In this document: positions 52,930 through 63,450 of the stretch, in pieces | Numbering within the stretch: the first letter of the stretch is position 1 | Layout: each line of letters begins with the position of its first letter | Assembly (NCBI GenBank): GCA_963575745.1 | Contig: CAUYUJ010014632.1 | Location: 62,001-126,000 of the forward strand | Length of the DNA stretch: 64,000 bases | From: Prorocentrum cordatum | Lineage: Eukaryota; Sar; Dinophyceae; Prorocentrales; Prorocentraceae | Direction: 5' to 3' | The notes under the pieces: generated by a model | Seen by the model: only the letters and a program-made list of their open reading frames with translations | Told to the model about the DNA's origin: nothing | The model's database searches: none | Made by a program: the position numbers and the translations under genes

Positions 52930-53700
52930 TGTTACCCTCTTTGGGCTCTCTCGGGACGGCTCTCGCAGCTCTCTTCGGATGTTCTTGGAGCCTCGTCGGG
53001 GTCTTTTTGGGCCTCTCAGGGATCGGGGGTGTGTTGGGGGACTCTGGGTGGTCCCGGAGGCCTCCCGGAGGTCTCTGGAAGCCTCCTGCTCTCGCTCTTG
53101 GGCCCATCTTGGGCCTGTTCTGAGGTTGTCTGGGTCTGTCCTGGGCGCCTCTTCGGCAGTCTTGGAGCCTTCTTGGCCCGTCTTGGGGCCGTCCTGAGGG
53201 TCTCTTGGGTGGTCTTGGGGCGGTCTTGGAGCCTCTTCGGCGCTCTTGGACCATTGGAAGCTCGAAAACGCGAGAAACCAAAGACTTCAACAAAAAGAAA
53301 AACACTGAAATTCTACAATGTATGCCTCCTCGGGCCGTCCCGGGACGCCTCTCGGACCTCTCGTGGGGTCTCTTGGAGGCCACCTGGGAGCCTCGAGAGC
53401 CGTCGGAAGGCTGACTTAGGGTGCTTGGGAGCCGTCTTGGAACGTCGGACAGCCGAAAAGGCTAAGGCCAATATCGTTTCAAAACCTTCGGAAAAAAAAC
53501 GGTTTCGGCCTCTTGAAGCGCTCTGGAGAGGCGTCTTGAAACGTCGTGGAGTGCCTTGGGGGGCCTCTCGGGCCGTCTTGGGCCTATCTTGGGCGTCCTG
53601 GAGCGGTCTTTCGGCAACTCGGGGCCCGCTTGGGCCGTCTTGGGAGCCTCTGGAGGCCCTCCTGGACTATTTTGGACCTCCCCGGCCGCCCCGTCCTCCC
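52930..53700 (-). repeat. TCTTGGGCCGTC-type array
   Basis: GGTCTTGGGGCGGTCTTGGA and GCCGTCTTGGGGCCGTCC units with AAAACGCGAGAAACCAAAGA-type spacers near 53260 and 53450. Confidence 0.72.
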
Positions 53701-53746
53701 ATGGGGGGGGTCGGGCACCTGTTTGTGGACCCCAGGCCTGCCCCCC

Positions 53747-53747
<1 letters not shown>

Positions 53748-53788
<41 letters not shown>

Positions 53789-53812
53789 TCACATCCATAC
53801 ATCTACACAACC

Positions 53813-53845
<33 letters not shown>

Positions 53846-54298
53846 TTTATATACACATGTGTATGCATGTATGTATGTATGTATGCATGCATGCATGCAT
53901 GCATGCATGCATGTATGTATATATGTATGCGTGTATGTATGCATGTGTGCATATATGTATGAATGTATGTATGTATGTATGTATGAATGTATGCATGTAT
54001 GTATGTATGTATGTATGTATGTATGTATGTATGTATGTGCGTACGTCTGTCTGTCTGTCTGTCTGTCTACCTGCCTGCCTGTCTGTATGTCTGTCCGTCT
54101 GTCTGTCTGTCTGTCTGTCTGTCTGTATGCATGTATGTATGTATGTATGTATGTATGTATGTATGTATGTGTGTGTGTATGTATGTATGTATGTATGTAT
54201 GTATGTATGTATGTATGTATGTATGTATGTATGTATGTATGTATATATGTATGTGCACGCATGGTTGTGTGTATGTATATATATATATATATGTATAT
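53748..54298 (+). repeat. TA, (ATGT)n and (CTGT)n microsatellite
   Basis: TA run (53748-53780), then GCAT, ATGT and CTGT tetramer blocks over 500 bases. Confidence 0.97.
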
Positions 54299-54332
54299 GA
54301 TACCGGAGAAAAGCCCCAAACATATTTTTGTT

Positions 54333-54797
54333 ATATAGGGCTACAGGGCTATTGGGCTATAGGGCTATACGGCTATCGGGCTATAGGGCTATCGGGCTAT
54401 AAGGCTTTAGGACTGTGACCTATAGGGCCATAGGGCTATAGGGCTATGGGGCTATAGAACTATATGGGCTATGGGGCTATGGGGCTATAGGGATATAAGG
54501 CTATTAGGGCTATAGGGATATAAGGCTATAGGGCTACAGGGCTATAGGGCTATACGGCTATAGGAATATAGGGCTATAGGGCTACTGGGCTATTGGGCAC
54601 CCCCGGGCACCCGTGCACCCCCGGGCACCCGGGCACCCCCGGGCACCCGAGCACCCGGGCCCGGACACCGAAATCGGCCACCCGGGCACCCCCGGGCACC
54701 CGGGCACCCGGCCCCGGCCACCGAAATCGGCCGCCGACCTCACCTCAGCTTTATATCCGCTATAGGACCCCTACAGAAGCAAGCTCTGATTGGGGAA
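54333..54797 (+). repeat. GGGCTATA octamer array plus conserved tail, copy 2
   Basis: About 32 GGGCTATA units, then GGGCACCC repeats, CCGAAATCGGCC twice, and the tail TATCCGCTATAGGACCCCTA, GCTCTGATTGGGGAAT. Confidence 0.82.
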
Positions 54798-54844
54798 TAT
54801 ATATATATATGTGTATATATATATACATATATGTGAACAAAAAA

Positions 54845-54996
54845 CTCTCTCGGCGTCGGGCGACTGGCGGCTCCGGCCGACCGGCGCGGGCGGCCAGCAG
54901 CGCGCCCAGCAGGGTGGCGCCCGCCGCCGCGGCGGCATGCCGCGCCGCCGCGGCGCCCCGCGGCGCCGCCGCGGCCCCGGGCCCGCGGGCCGCCAT
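54845..54996 (-). CDS. Possible first exon with signal anchor
   Basis: An ATG at 54996 (minus) opens MAARGPGAAAAPRG, an Ala/Arg stretch, then AAAAAGATLLGALLAARA, then GRPEPPVARRRE, with essentially 100% GC3. Positive residues followed by a short hydrophobic segment resemble a type II membrane anchor, as expected for a Golgi glycosyltransferase. It could be the start of the minus-strand DUF3431-like gene, but it lies 15 kb from the next firm exon and the donor is not clear. Composition alone could produce such a frame. Confidence 0.25.
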
Positions 54997-55187
54997 CGCT
55001 CGAGCAGGGGATGGACTGCGGAGTACCCCGGGGTGGGCCTGTTTCCCACCGCCACCATGGCTTGGAGGGGGCGGGCCACGAGGCTCCCGCGCGGCCCCCC
55101 AGAACCTCAAGAGGCCCCCAAAACTACCCCCAAGAGTCGCCCAAGAGCGCTCGTCGTCGTCGTCGTCGTCTTCGTCGCCGTCGCCAT

Positions 55188-55227
55188 TCAGGGTCGGCTG
55201 CACCGGACGTAAAGCCTTCGCAATCAA
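55188..55227 (+). CDS. Short exon-like piece RVGCTGRKAFA
   Basis: The acceptor GCCATTCAG|GGTCGG is followed by RVGCTGRKAFAIKFR and a GT donor (TTCAG|GGTGAGTC). About 30 bases match the exon start at 45636 closely. It is preceded by a TCG-rich microsatellite and followed directly by a 114-bp tandem repeat. No product is assigned. Confidence 0.25.
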
Positions 55228-55580
55228 GTTCAGGGTGAGTCAAGCTTGGGGTAAATCAGTTTGTTCGTCGGATCCATGAGAAACGTTTGGAATGCTCGTA
55301 AATCTACGGACATTCGACGTGTGACTCCGCGGGAAAATCAAGTTTGAGGTAAGTCGAGTTTGGGGTAAATCTATTTGTTCCTAGAATACATGAGAAATGC
55401 ATGGAATGCTCGATGATCTACGAACATTCTAGGTATGATTCCGCGACAAAATCAAGTTTGGGACAAGCCAAGCTTTTGGTAAATCAACTTGTTCGTCGAA
55501 TCCACGAGCAACGTATAGAATGCTCGCAGATCTACGGACATGCGAGGTATGACTCGGCGAGGAAACCAACATTGGGGTGA
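55225..55580 (+). repeat. 114-bp tandem repeat, three units
   Basis: Each unit carries GGTAAATC, TTGTTC, CATGAGAAACG, GGAATGCTCG, GATCTACGGACATTCGA and AAATCAAGTTTG in order. About 75-80% identity between units, so old. Confidence 0.85.
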
Positions 55581-55677
55581 ATCGATTATGTAGTCGATCC
55601 CCTACTCGAATCTCCGTGCGCTGCAGGCCGGCGCGCCCCGAGGAGCCGCAGCTCGAGCCGCGAGGTGCGCGTCGTTG

Positions 55678-55708
<31 letters not shown>

Positions 55709-55770
55709 GATCATCGTCGTCGCCGCCGCCGCCGGCGGCAGCGGCAGCGTCGGCGTCGGCGTCGTCGTCG

Positions 55771-55803
<33 letters not shown>

Positions 55804-55880
55804 CGCGCGCGGGCGGGGGCTCGCGCGGGGAGGGGAGGGGAAGAGGAGAAGGAGGACCAGGAGGAGCAGGAGGAGGGGAA

Positions 55881-56031
55881 CAGACAGCTCGGAGGTCCTC
55901 GCGAATTCCTCGGATGCGGCACTGGAGTCCCCTGACGGCGCCTCTGGGGCCGCCCCTGGCGCGCTGCACAAGGGGGTCCAGCGCTGATACGAGAGATCCA
56001 CGCGGACCTCAGAGAATGTTTGCTTCTGTCC
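55881..56031. mobile_element. Family D fold-back element, copy 6
   Basis: Arms GGAGGTCCTCGCGAATTCCT and GATCCACGCGGACCTCAGAG around a GC-rich centre. Followed by a reduced CGATGCATCGG element, as at the 38 and 44 kb loci but with the order reversed. Confidence 0.65.
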
Positions 56032-56089
56032 TTGGAGGAGGAGAGGAGAAGGACAAGGTGGAGGAGGAGGCATCGGCGCAGTCGGCGAG

Positions 56090-56165
56090 GAGAAACTCTG
56101 GCTCCACATGAAGCCGCGTCGTCGATGCATCGGCGAGAAGCCGCGATCCTCAGAGGCATCGAAAC
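56090..56165. mobile_element. CGATGCATCGG element, reduced copy
   Basis: CCGCGTCGTCGATGCATCGG, CGAGAAGCCGCGATCCTCAG parallels the right half of 44056-44281. GGAGGCCTGGA follows, as it does after the other two copies. Confidence 0.5.
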
Positions 56166-56457
56166 TCATTTTTTGGAGGCCTGGAAATGACGAGGATGAC
56201 GAGGCCTAGGAGGCCGAGCAACCGAACGCAGCAGCCTCGATGCTAATGTATGGCCAACGTAAAAGGCCGAGCAATGACGGGGAGGCCGAGAAAGCCGCGG
56301 AAAGGGATGAAGGGGCCCAGGGACACACACACACACACAGACACACAAGTACACACAAATCCCAGAATTCCCCATATCTTGCAATATCTTCTGGAGTTTC
56401 GTCTTCCCCCCCACTTCGCATATCTTCACATCTTTTCCAGGGAGTCGGCGATTCCTT

Positions 56458-56458
56458 G

Positions 56459-56555
<97 letters not shown>

Positions 56556-56600
56556 GTGTGTGTTGGTGTGTCTGTGTCTGTGTCTGTGTGTGTGGTTTGC
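56458..56600 (+). repeat. (CTGT)n microsatellite
   Basis: CTGT units turning to TGTG, immediately before the plus-strand exon candidate at 56614. A GACACACA run lies at 56325-56350. Confidence 0.95.
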
Positions 56601-56613
56601 CCCCCTCCCGAGG

Positions 56614-57009
56614 AGGCCGGCCGCGTCCGCGCAGGGCCCGCGCGGGGCCCGCGCAGGAGCTCGCGCTCGGAGGCCGGCGGGCGGGAGAGGGGCGGCTGCT
56701 GCAGCTCGGCGCGGCCGCACCGCCCCGGAGAGCTCGGCGCGGCCCCGGGCCGCGCGCACGCCCGGGAGCGCCGCGTGCGGCCTGCGGGCCCTCGGAGCCG
56801 CAGGATCTCCGGGAGCCCCGCTGCCCGAGACGTCCCCCTCTTCCACGGTCGCGCTCCGAGCCCTCGGGGCCTCCAGTGGCGGCCGAGAGCCGCGTCGGAG
56901 CTCGGACCCGGGAGGAGCCCAGGGTCGGCCCTGCGTGCCCCATCGGCCTCGGCTTTTGGGACGCACCTTCCGCGAGGTCTTCGCAGCAACGGGCAGGTGC
57001 TATCGGTGA
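56614..57009 (+). CDS. GC-rich plus-strand exon candidate
   Basis: Bases 56614-57009 carry very GC-rich third positions on the plus strand, with an AG|GA acceptor (CCCGAG|GAGG) and a GT site at GGGCAG|GTGCTA. Two plus frames are open, so the frame is uncertain. One ends LGRTFREVFAATGRCYR with a TGA at 57007-57009. That ending resembles AREVFAGRQCWRR at the end of the minus-strand gene (2826). It could be the C-terminal exon of a related gene, or a chance match in GC-rich sequence. Confidence 0.25.
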   Translation, partial: RPAASAQGPRGARAGARARRPAGGRGAAAAARRGRTAPESSARPRAARTPGSAACGLRALGAAGSPGAPLPETSPSSTVALRALGASSGGREPRRSSDPGGAQGRPCVPHRPRLLGRTFREVFAATGRCYR

Positions 57010-57196
57010 GACGAGGCCAGGGAAGGGAGGAGAGTCGGACGGGGAGAACTCGGGAATCTCTGCGATCTGGATGTTCTGGAGAATGTATCGGGCGCCGCGG
57101 CCTTCTCAGAGCGTTCGGGAACGCTCTGAGAGAACTCTGGAACGCTGTGGAACGATTTATCACGATCCTGGTTCGCCCGAATCAGGCCCGACAAAT
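57003..57196 (+). repeat. Family J palindromic element, copy 6
   Basis: Contains GGGCGCCGCGGCC, AGAGCGTTCGGGAACGCTCT and TATCACGATCCTGGTTCGCC. It starts at the end of the plus-strand exon candidate. Confidence 0.7.
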
Positions 57197-57199
57197 CGG

Positions 57200-57375
57200 C
57201 CATGGCGCCAGATTCGCTCCGATGAAAACCAGGATTCGCCCCGATTTGACCAGGATGAACGCAAGATCAAGCGGGATCGAGCGGGCATACGCTGGATTGG
57301 GCCTGTCTTCGACCACGGATGTACCAACGTGAATCGCATGTACCGCGAGGTGCATCGGGAAACATGTATTGCAAG
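57200..57375 (+). repeat. Family K dispersed repeat, copy 5
   Basis: Carries GATCAAGCGGGATCGAGCGG, CTTCGACCACGGATGTACCA and ACGTGAATCGC. Diverged at the right end. Confidence 0.55.
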
Positions 57376-57831
57376 TTCGTGTCGTGAAGACCCCGGCGTG
57401 GATTTTTGACACCGCGCGGATCGTTCAACCTTGAAAGGGCGGCGGCCTTGCGATCGCGGGGTGGTTCCGTGTTGGCCGACTCTGGGCAACTGGCGGCGTT
57501 CCGCCTTGAACGGCCGCGACGTGCTCGCCGCCGCGTCGACACGGCACGAACCTACCGTACTCGAGCGTGCCCAGAAGGTGGGATCGACCATCATCAAGTC
57601 GAAGTCAGGTCGGAGCGGGGTGTGCGACGGACCGGACTGCATCGGCACGGAGATGAAATCGAATCTCATCGGCTGGGCCAACGTGCACAACAACACCGTG
57701 CAAACATCGGTCCGCATCAGATCGTCGGAATGCTTGAATCGAGCCGGACGGAACCAGCCCAAATCGATACTGAATCGCATCGATCCGATCGACATGGGCC
57801 CTGGAAGGCGTCTTCGGTAACAGGAGGCTGG

Positions 57832-57890
57832 ACACACACACACACACACCTACACACACAACACACACACACACACCTACACATACACAC
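57832..57890 (+). repeat. (CA)n microsatellite
   Basis: ACACACACAC with two CTAC interruptions. Confidence 0.95.
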
Positions 57891-58809
57891 GGCTGGATCC
57901 ACGTGCTGAGCATGCGGAGGCCAAGGACTGAATGCGCACACATGCGAGGGGCCGAACGGCGGGGCGCACGGAAGACACGGGCATACCCTCCTCGCTCTAG
58001 CCAGCCGCGTCTATCTTCCTGGCAAGGGCAGCGGTCTTGAGACACGGGCATCTTCCAGAGGACTTTTCGGGCGCCTCCCTGGAGACCCCCAACCCTTGGC
58101 CGTGGCCCATGGCTGCCCGCTCTTGAACCCCCAGACGAAGAGACCTCTTCAAATATCAAGCATCGACGATGTGGGTCACCAGAACGTCCGGACCCCTGCC
58201 CGTTGACTGGATTTCCTGACTGGGTTGTTTCGTGACCACCGCCTAAACTCGATTACTGCCCCAGGCAAGGGGGGAGGGAGACGAGGAAGTGCAGAGGCGG
58301 GGAGGCGACGTCCACCCCCTCCTCCCGCCCTTCTCGCTGTGCATGGTCCATGGCCATTCCGCCACCCCTCCCCGGTCTCCGCTCGACCTTCTTCTGCTTC
58401 ATCAAGAACTCCAGGTAATCCAGCCTCGGTGGAAGGCACAATGACGAGAGGGCGAATCTGACGCCCTGTTCCCGTGGTTCCTCCATGATCCACTCGGTCT
58501 TCGCCACCGTCCATCTCCTCCTAGCTCTTGCGATCATCCGCAGATGCTGCGACGAACGCCCGCAAACTTGAGTCGAACGTGAGCCGAGTTGGAGGGGAAC
58601 TGCGGAAGCCGAGCAGATTCGTGGTGGGCCCCAGGAAGTTCCCCCAACACTCGGCGGCGAGAGAGGCGGGGCAGTGAGTAGGAGAAGGCCTTCCCAGAGG
58701 GTTCGGAAGATGCCCCCGACCTTCCGAGAAGTTGTCTGAGCCTTCCCCGAAGACATGGAAACCTTCTCAGAAGGCTGGCGGGCTTCCGAGAAGCCCCGCC
58801 GCCTTCTGA

Positions 58810-58982
58810 TCGGGGGCGGCCAAGAGGGGTGCGTCCACGAGGGGGGGGAGGGTGCAAATCATGGCCGGCGGCACGTGCGCCGCCCAAGGGGGGGCCAGGG
58901 ACGTAATGAAATAAGAAGAGGCGCCATGAGATCTGGGGAAATATCATGGCCCACGCCATGATATCCACCTCCTCCTAGCCAT
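58810..58982 (+). repeat. Dispersed repeat with GGATATCATGGC hairpin, copy 2
   Basis: AATATCATGGCCCACGCCAT, GATATCC repeats the stem seen at 35390, with the same upstream GTGCAAATCATGGCCGGCGG. Confidence 0.8.
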
Positions 58983-59020
58983 CTTCCCCCCCCTCTGCCG
59001 CCCCCGATCTGAGAATAGAC

Positions 59021-59152
59021 GAAGAAAAACACATAAACATAAACTCTCGACGGTCCGAGCGGAATTTTGCGCCACCAGGGGGTGCCCAGCGCAAAACCAA
59101 GAAATCCGCGCGGACCGTCGAAAGGTTATGTTTATGTGTTCTTGCTCTTCGT
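59021..59152. mobile_element. Family D fold-back element, copy 7 (best arms)
   Basis: Arms AACACATAAACATAAACTCT, CGACGGTCCG and CGGACCGTCGAAAGGTTATG, TTTATGTGTT pair over about 35 bases with few mismatches. This copy defines the outer end of the family. Confidence 0.8.
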
Positions 59153-59174
59153 CGAGAGAAAGCCTTCTCCTTCT

Positions 59175-59368
59175 CGGGCCGGGCGAACGGGGGGGATAGC
59201 AAAGGGGGGGTTTGAGGATCAGCTCACGTAGCTGATTTTCCCGGCGCCTCCCGGAGCCAGAGGCGCCCATGTATCGAGGACTGGGCCCGGCGGCGGGGCC
59301 GAAACCAGCTGCATGCAGCAGATGTCGTAACCCTCCCTTTCCCAATCCCCACCTTTCGTCGGGCCCGA
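59175..59368 (+). mobile_element. Family A hairpin element, copy 6
   Basis: Starts TCGGGCCGGGCGAACGGG and ends TTTCGTCGGGCCCGA. Perfect 5-bp target duplication CCTTC at 59170-59174 and 59369-59373. Confidence 0.88.
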
Positions 59369-59369
59369 C

Positions 59370-61480
59370 CTTCGCACTCCCCCCCCTCCCGCTCGCCGCC
59401 AGACAACGAGCACAGGATCACCGCGTGCCTCGCCTCGCGCGTGCTGAGCCTCCGCTCCCCGTGCTCCCCGTGCTCTCCTCGGCGCCGCTCCCCTCCCCCT
59501 GGCCTCTCCGGCCACCTCACCGCGGGTCCCAAAAGCATGTTGTTGATTCGCGGGTCGAGAGCGCACCTCTTCTGGTCGAAGCTAAGCGGGCCGCGCGAAG
59601 CTTGAATTAACAGAGAGGGGGGGAGCGGGTCCCAAAGACATGCACCACCGCCACCGCCGTGTCCCGTCCCTCCTCCAGCCTCCTCGCCGCCACCTCGGAT
59701 TCACCAAAGAAGGACCCCCAGTCCTCTAGGAGAGGACCTACGTTAGGAGGGCCAGAAGTCTGAGTTTCCTCAGGTGTATCGAGCAAGAGCGCCCAGGCGT
59801 ACTATCCCTAATGCAAAGACGGGGGCTGAGGCCACGTCTTCACTGTGATTTTAGGGTCAGTGGTTCAGTTATTGTCGATGGTCCTCGGTCCTGGGGGAGG
59901 GAGCGTATGGGGAGGGAAGCGGCGGTGGTGTGTAGGTTGGCCCCGTACTGACTGCTTCAATATACGCCAGTCTCTGGAGCTACAAGCGGTGGCGGTTTGC
60001 ATGCTGGGCCCCTTACTGACTGCTTCATTACACGCCCGTCTCTGGAGCATGAACCCATGCTGCCGCAAGCAACGCCGAACAAGAGACGGCGGAGGGAGGC
60101 GTGCCTCGCCATGGCGGGCGCTCGGCTGCGAGCAGTTGCCTCGACCTGGATCTGAGGAACGGCCCGAGAAGCCTAACCCCTCCTGAGCCCCAAAGAGGTT
60201 CTCGCCTCAGCGTCTTCGCTGTATGTCGTCCCCAGCTCTGCTTCCGCGCAAGCTGAACTGTTGGTTTGCACCACAAGTGTGTCTTTCTTACCGGAAGAGA
60301 ATTCGCGCATGCTCTTTCCATTTGAAGTTGTACGATTACATGCAGATGACAAAACAGTGACGGTCAGACTTCGAATACACCCTTGCGAAATATGCAACGT
60401 TTAGTGCGTGTCCACGTGAAGTAAGTGGCACGCGCAAAAATGGAACCGATTCAAATGCAACATCAAGCATGTTTTTTACCGCAACAAACATAGCACAATG
60501 TTGCCACTTCGAAAAGAGAAACAATGACCCTTGACATAAAATATTTCGGACTCTTTGCCATATGAAAAAAAAAACAACATATCCGTGCGCATGCGATAGA
60601 CAAAACAAAAAAACACGGCAAAGCAACTGTCCCGGACTTTCCCCTGATAACTGTTCGAAGGACACGATCCGCTCAACCCACTGCCTGAAACCAACCTTAC
60701 AATACGACTTCAAACCTCACCTCCTAATTGATTCCTCTTCGCCCTACGTACCCATGTGTCGCGTATGCTCCGCCTCAATGGTCCTGAATCCTGTCTTCGC
60801 TGACGTCGCCATCGCTCGTGAACGTCCGTCCCTCTTGCTTGCACGCACCTTCAAGTTGCCGCGCCAAAAAACACGTTGATAGGGCGGTATGGAAATTCTG
60901 TTTGAACACTCGACGGCTCCACCTTGCACAGGCTTCCCATGTCCCGTTACCCCTGGGCCTTCCCACACATCTTCCGGAACTTCAGCGTTCCGGCCTTGTC
61001 TCGAGACGGACGGAGTGCTGAAATGTCAATGTTACGGCTCTCGCCTGCGCACCATCAACAGGCCGTGTATAGAGAATCGCCACGGTCCCCTCACACAATG
61101 TCGACCGCGGAATGCGAACCTTGTGTTTCTAACGTAAGGCGGGCACCATATCCGAGGCATCTTGTGCAAGAAGACGAGGGCCCGGTCGAATGCGCTATTC
61201 GCTTCCTTCCGCGCTCGAAGCGTGCGTCAGGGCACCACTGATGCTATGCGAGACCCACGGGCCACAATACATCACATGCTCTTCTGGTGTGAACGGGATG
61301 CGCGTCAATGTGAAATAACCAAACTACGAGATGCAACTCCCATCACCTGTTACGACATGCTTCCGGTGTTGAGCGGAACCCTCTGCAACGTGATACGGCT
61401 TTGAGTTCCTCTCCCGTGCGTCAAACCCAAAGGGTGAAGCAACCGCCACATGTCCGCCCTCCATAAATGAATCATGTGCC
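59370..61480. other. Unassigned stretch of lower GC
   Basis: A short duplication (GTTGGCCCCGTACTGACTGC at 59936 and TGGGCCCCTTACTGACTGC at 60004, each followed by a CGCC(A/C)GTCTCTGGAGC block) is seen. 60300-61450 has many broken frames; one piece reads TIHHMLFWCERDARQ, but no family is supported. Confidence 0.4.
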
Positions 61481-61483
61481 TGG

Positions 61484-61640
61484 AGCTCAGTCGGCCCCAG
61501 AAACGACAGGGCCGTTCTTCCACCGTTTCCGAAACATCGTCTCTTGAACATGGAAACGACAAGAACATGGCGACAAGAAACGGTAAAAAAAACGGCTCTG
61601 GACTGGAACTGGAGCCCGGAATCAATGCTATGTTGTATGG
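61484..61640. mobile_element. Diverged relative of the 30.45-kb element
   Basis: GCTCAGTCGGCCCCAGAAAC, GACAGGGCCGTTCTTCC matches the end of the 30452-30700 element, and GGCTCTGGACTGGAACTGG parallels its interior. The second end is not clear. Confidence 0.5.
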
Positions 61641-61728
61641 GAAAAACGTAACACAAAATCTGGACAACTCCCTGGACAACTCGGACAACCCCTCCGAGAT
61701 GGAGACCACAAGTGCCCTAGCACGTAAG

Positions 61729-61950
61729 TATGGCCAACGCTTGAGCGAGAGCACCGTTCCCTACCAGGGATGTGGCCAGCGCACTGGAGAGAGCACCGTT
61801 TTCAATCAGGGATGCGGCTGGCGCTCAGGCGAGAGCAACATCCAGTGCTCGGGCGACAGCTCACTTCCCAATCGAGAGTATAGTCACCGCTCAGGCGACA
61901 TCACCACCCCCGTTCAGGGATATGGCCAGCGCTCCAACGACAGCACCATT
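61729..61950 (+). repeat. 42-bp repeat (14 codons)
   Basis: Units TGGCCAGCGC, GAGAGCACCGTT, CAGGGATG(C/T)GG repeat about five times. The plus frame stays open (YGQRLSESTVPYQG, CGQRTGESTVFNQG). It may be a coding repeat or a plain minisatellite. Confidence 0.7.
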
Positions 61951-61989
61951 CGCCACCTTCCCCCCGATTCCGTGGGAGTCCTGTGTCTG

Positions 61990-62600
61990 CTCATCCGTTG
62001 GTCAGGGCATCTTGATGCACAGAGTTGCTAGGCTGTCTCAGGCAAAACTGGCTGGACAACCTCGCGCCCAGCATCTCAGAAGCCATAGTTTCGGGGAATT
62101 CTCAGGCGAAACTGGCTGGACAACCTCACGTCAAGACATGCCATCGCCGAGCTCAGAGTTGCGAGGATGTCGCAGGGGTAAAAGGACGACGCTGAGGAAT
62201 GAAGCGCAGGCTGAAGGCTGAAGAATGAAGAAGCCCAAGAGAGGGCTTGGGTAAAACTGCGCCTGGACAAACCCCGGACAACCCCCCAGACAATCCGGTT
62301 GACAACCCCCCGGACAATCCCCTCGAGAATCCGACGTGCGGGGGTAAGGTCTTGTCCTTGTATTGGGGGTCGCCGGTGGCTCTCTCGGACCAACTGAGGT
62401 CAGGGCATCTCTGAGGCCAAGGTTACGAGAACGGACCACCTTGTGGGCGGCATCTCCGAGCCCATAATTGCAAGGATATGGCAGGCAAAACCAGCTAGAA
62501 CACCTCAGACCTGGGCATGCGTGAGCCCAGCATTACGAGGATGTCTCAAGCGAAAGTGGACAGACAACCTCCTCATTTTGAGGATGTCTCTGTGCGCTGG
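61990..62600 (+). repeat. Degenerate GAGGATGTCTCAGGC minisatellite
   Basis: Imperfect ~65-85-base units: GGGCATCTC, CGAGCCCA, AGTTGCGAGGATGTC, CAGGCAAAACTGGCTGGACA, ACCTC. CCGGACAACCCC units are mixed in (62265-62330) and return at 62820-62890. Confidence 0.65.
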
Positions 62601-63106
62601 TCCCGCGGCTGGAGCTAGCTTCTACAACTAAAGGACTCCAGCCAACCACGCTTCGTGGAGAACAACGATCAATGAGAATGTGCAAGCGGGAGCGGGAGGA
62701 CGCGAGAGAGGAACGAACAAGAGGGGAAGGAGGAGAGAGGCGCCCTTTCCAGCTGGGTTTGACTGGCTGCGCCATGCTTCTGATGATATGGATGATTAAG
62801 GCATGTGCGTGCGCTGGCAAACCGGCACGGCCCCGACAACCCCTTGGACAACCCCGCGAAGAACCGGACCCCCCCCCCCCTGGACCCCCCCCCCAGCCAA
62901 CCCTCCCAGGAATTTTTGTTCATACAGCATAGTAGAACAGAAAACGTCGGATCCAATAAAAAATCGGCGTCGGAACGGGCAACAACAAAAACTGCAGGAC
63001 GGGACTAGTGACAAAGACGGCCCTGACGTTTCCAAGGCCCGCTGAAGGCCTGGAGCGCTCGCCACAAAGCCAGGGGCAAGAGAACCGTCTGGGAACATGA
63101 AGAACA

Positions 63107-63266
63107 ATGTTTAATACATACGATTTTTAAAAATATAGGACCTTTAATACATGACTAATGTATGAATCAATGTATGCATGAATTCATCGTTGTTTTTAGT
63201 ACTAAATCCCTGCATGTTTAATACATGATCCGCACGCGGAGCATGTATTAAAAACAGCACTGTACA
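63107..63266 (+). repeat. Dispersed repeat with TACATGATCCGCACGCGG hairpin, copy 2
   Basis: TTTAGTACTAAATCCCTGCA, then TACATGATCCGCACGCGGAG, CATGTATTAAAAACAGCACT, as at 35759-35895. Confidence 0.7.
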
Positions 63267-63387
63267 GCGGCTGCGAGCACGAGCGCGCAGTCCGCGCACC
63301 AGGCCGCCTTCGACTCTCCACGGCGCGGCCGCCTCCCATATGTTGGGTACAAAAGGGACCCAAGCCAGATGCTTGTCTGAAAAAATG

Positions 63388-63450
63388 GCAGGAGGAGGAG
63401 GGATAGGAGGAGGAGGAGGAGGAGGAGGAGAAGGAGGAGGAGGAGAGAGT
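63388..63450 (+). repeat. (GGA)n microsatellite
   Basis: GGAGGAGGAGGAGGAGAAGG tract in otherwise unassigned sequence. Confidence 0.93.

Noticed and set aside
61162-61404. TIHHMLFWCERDARQ, like the tail of a non-LTR reverse transcriptase
   Set aside because: Single short match; no upstream reverse transcriptase motifs found in any frame.
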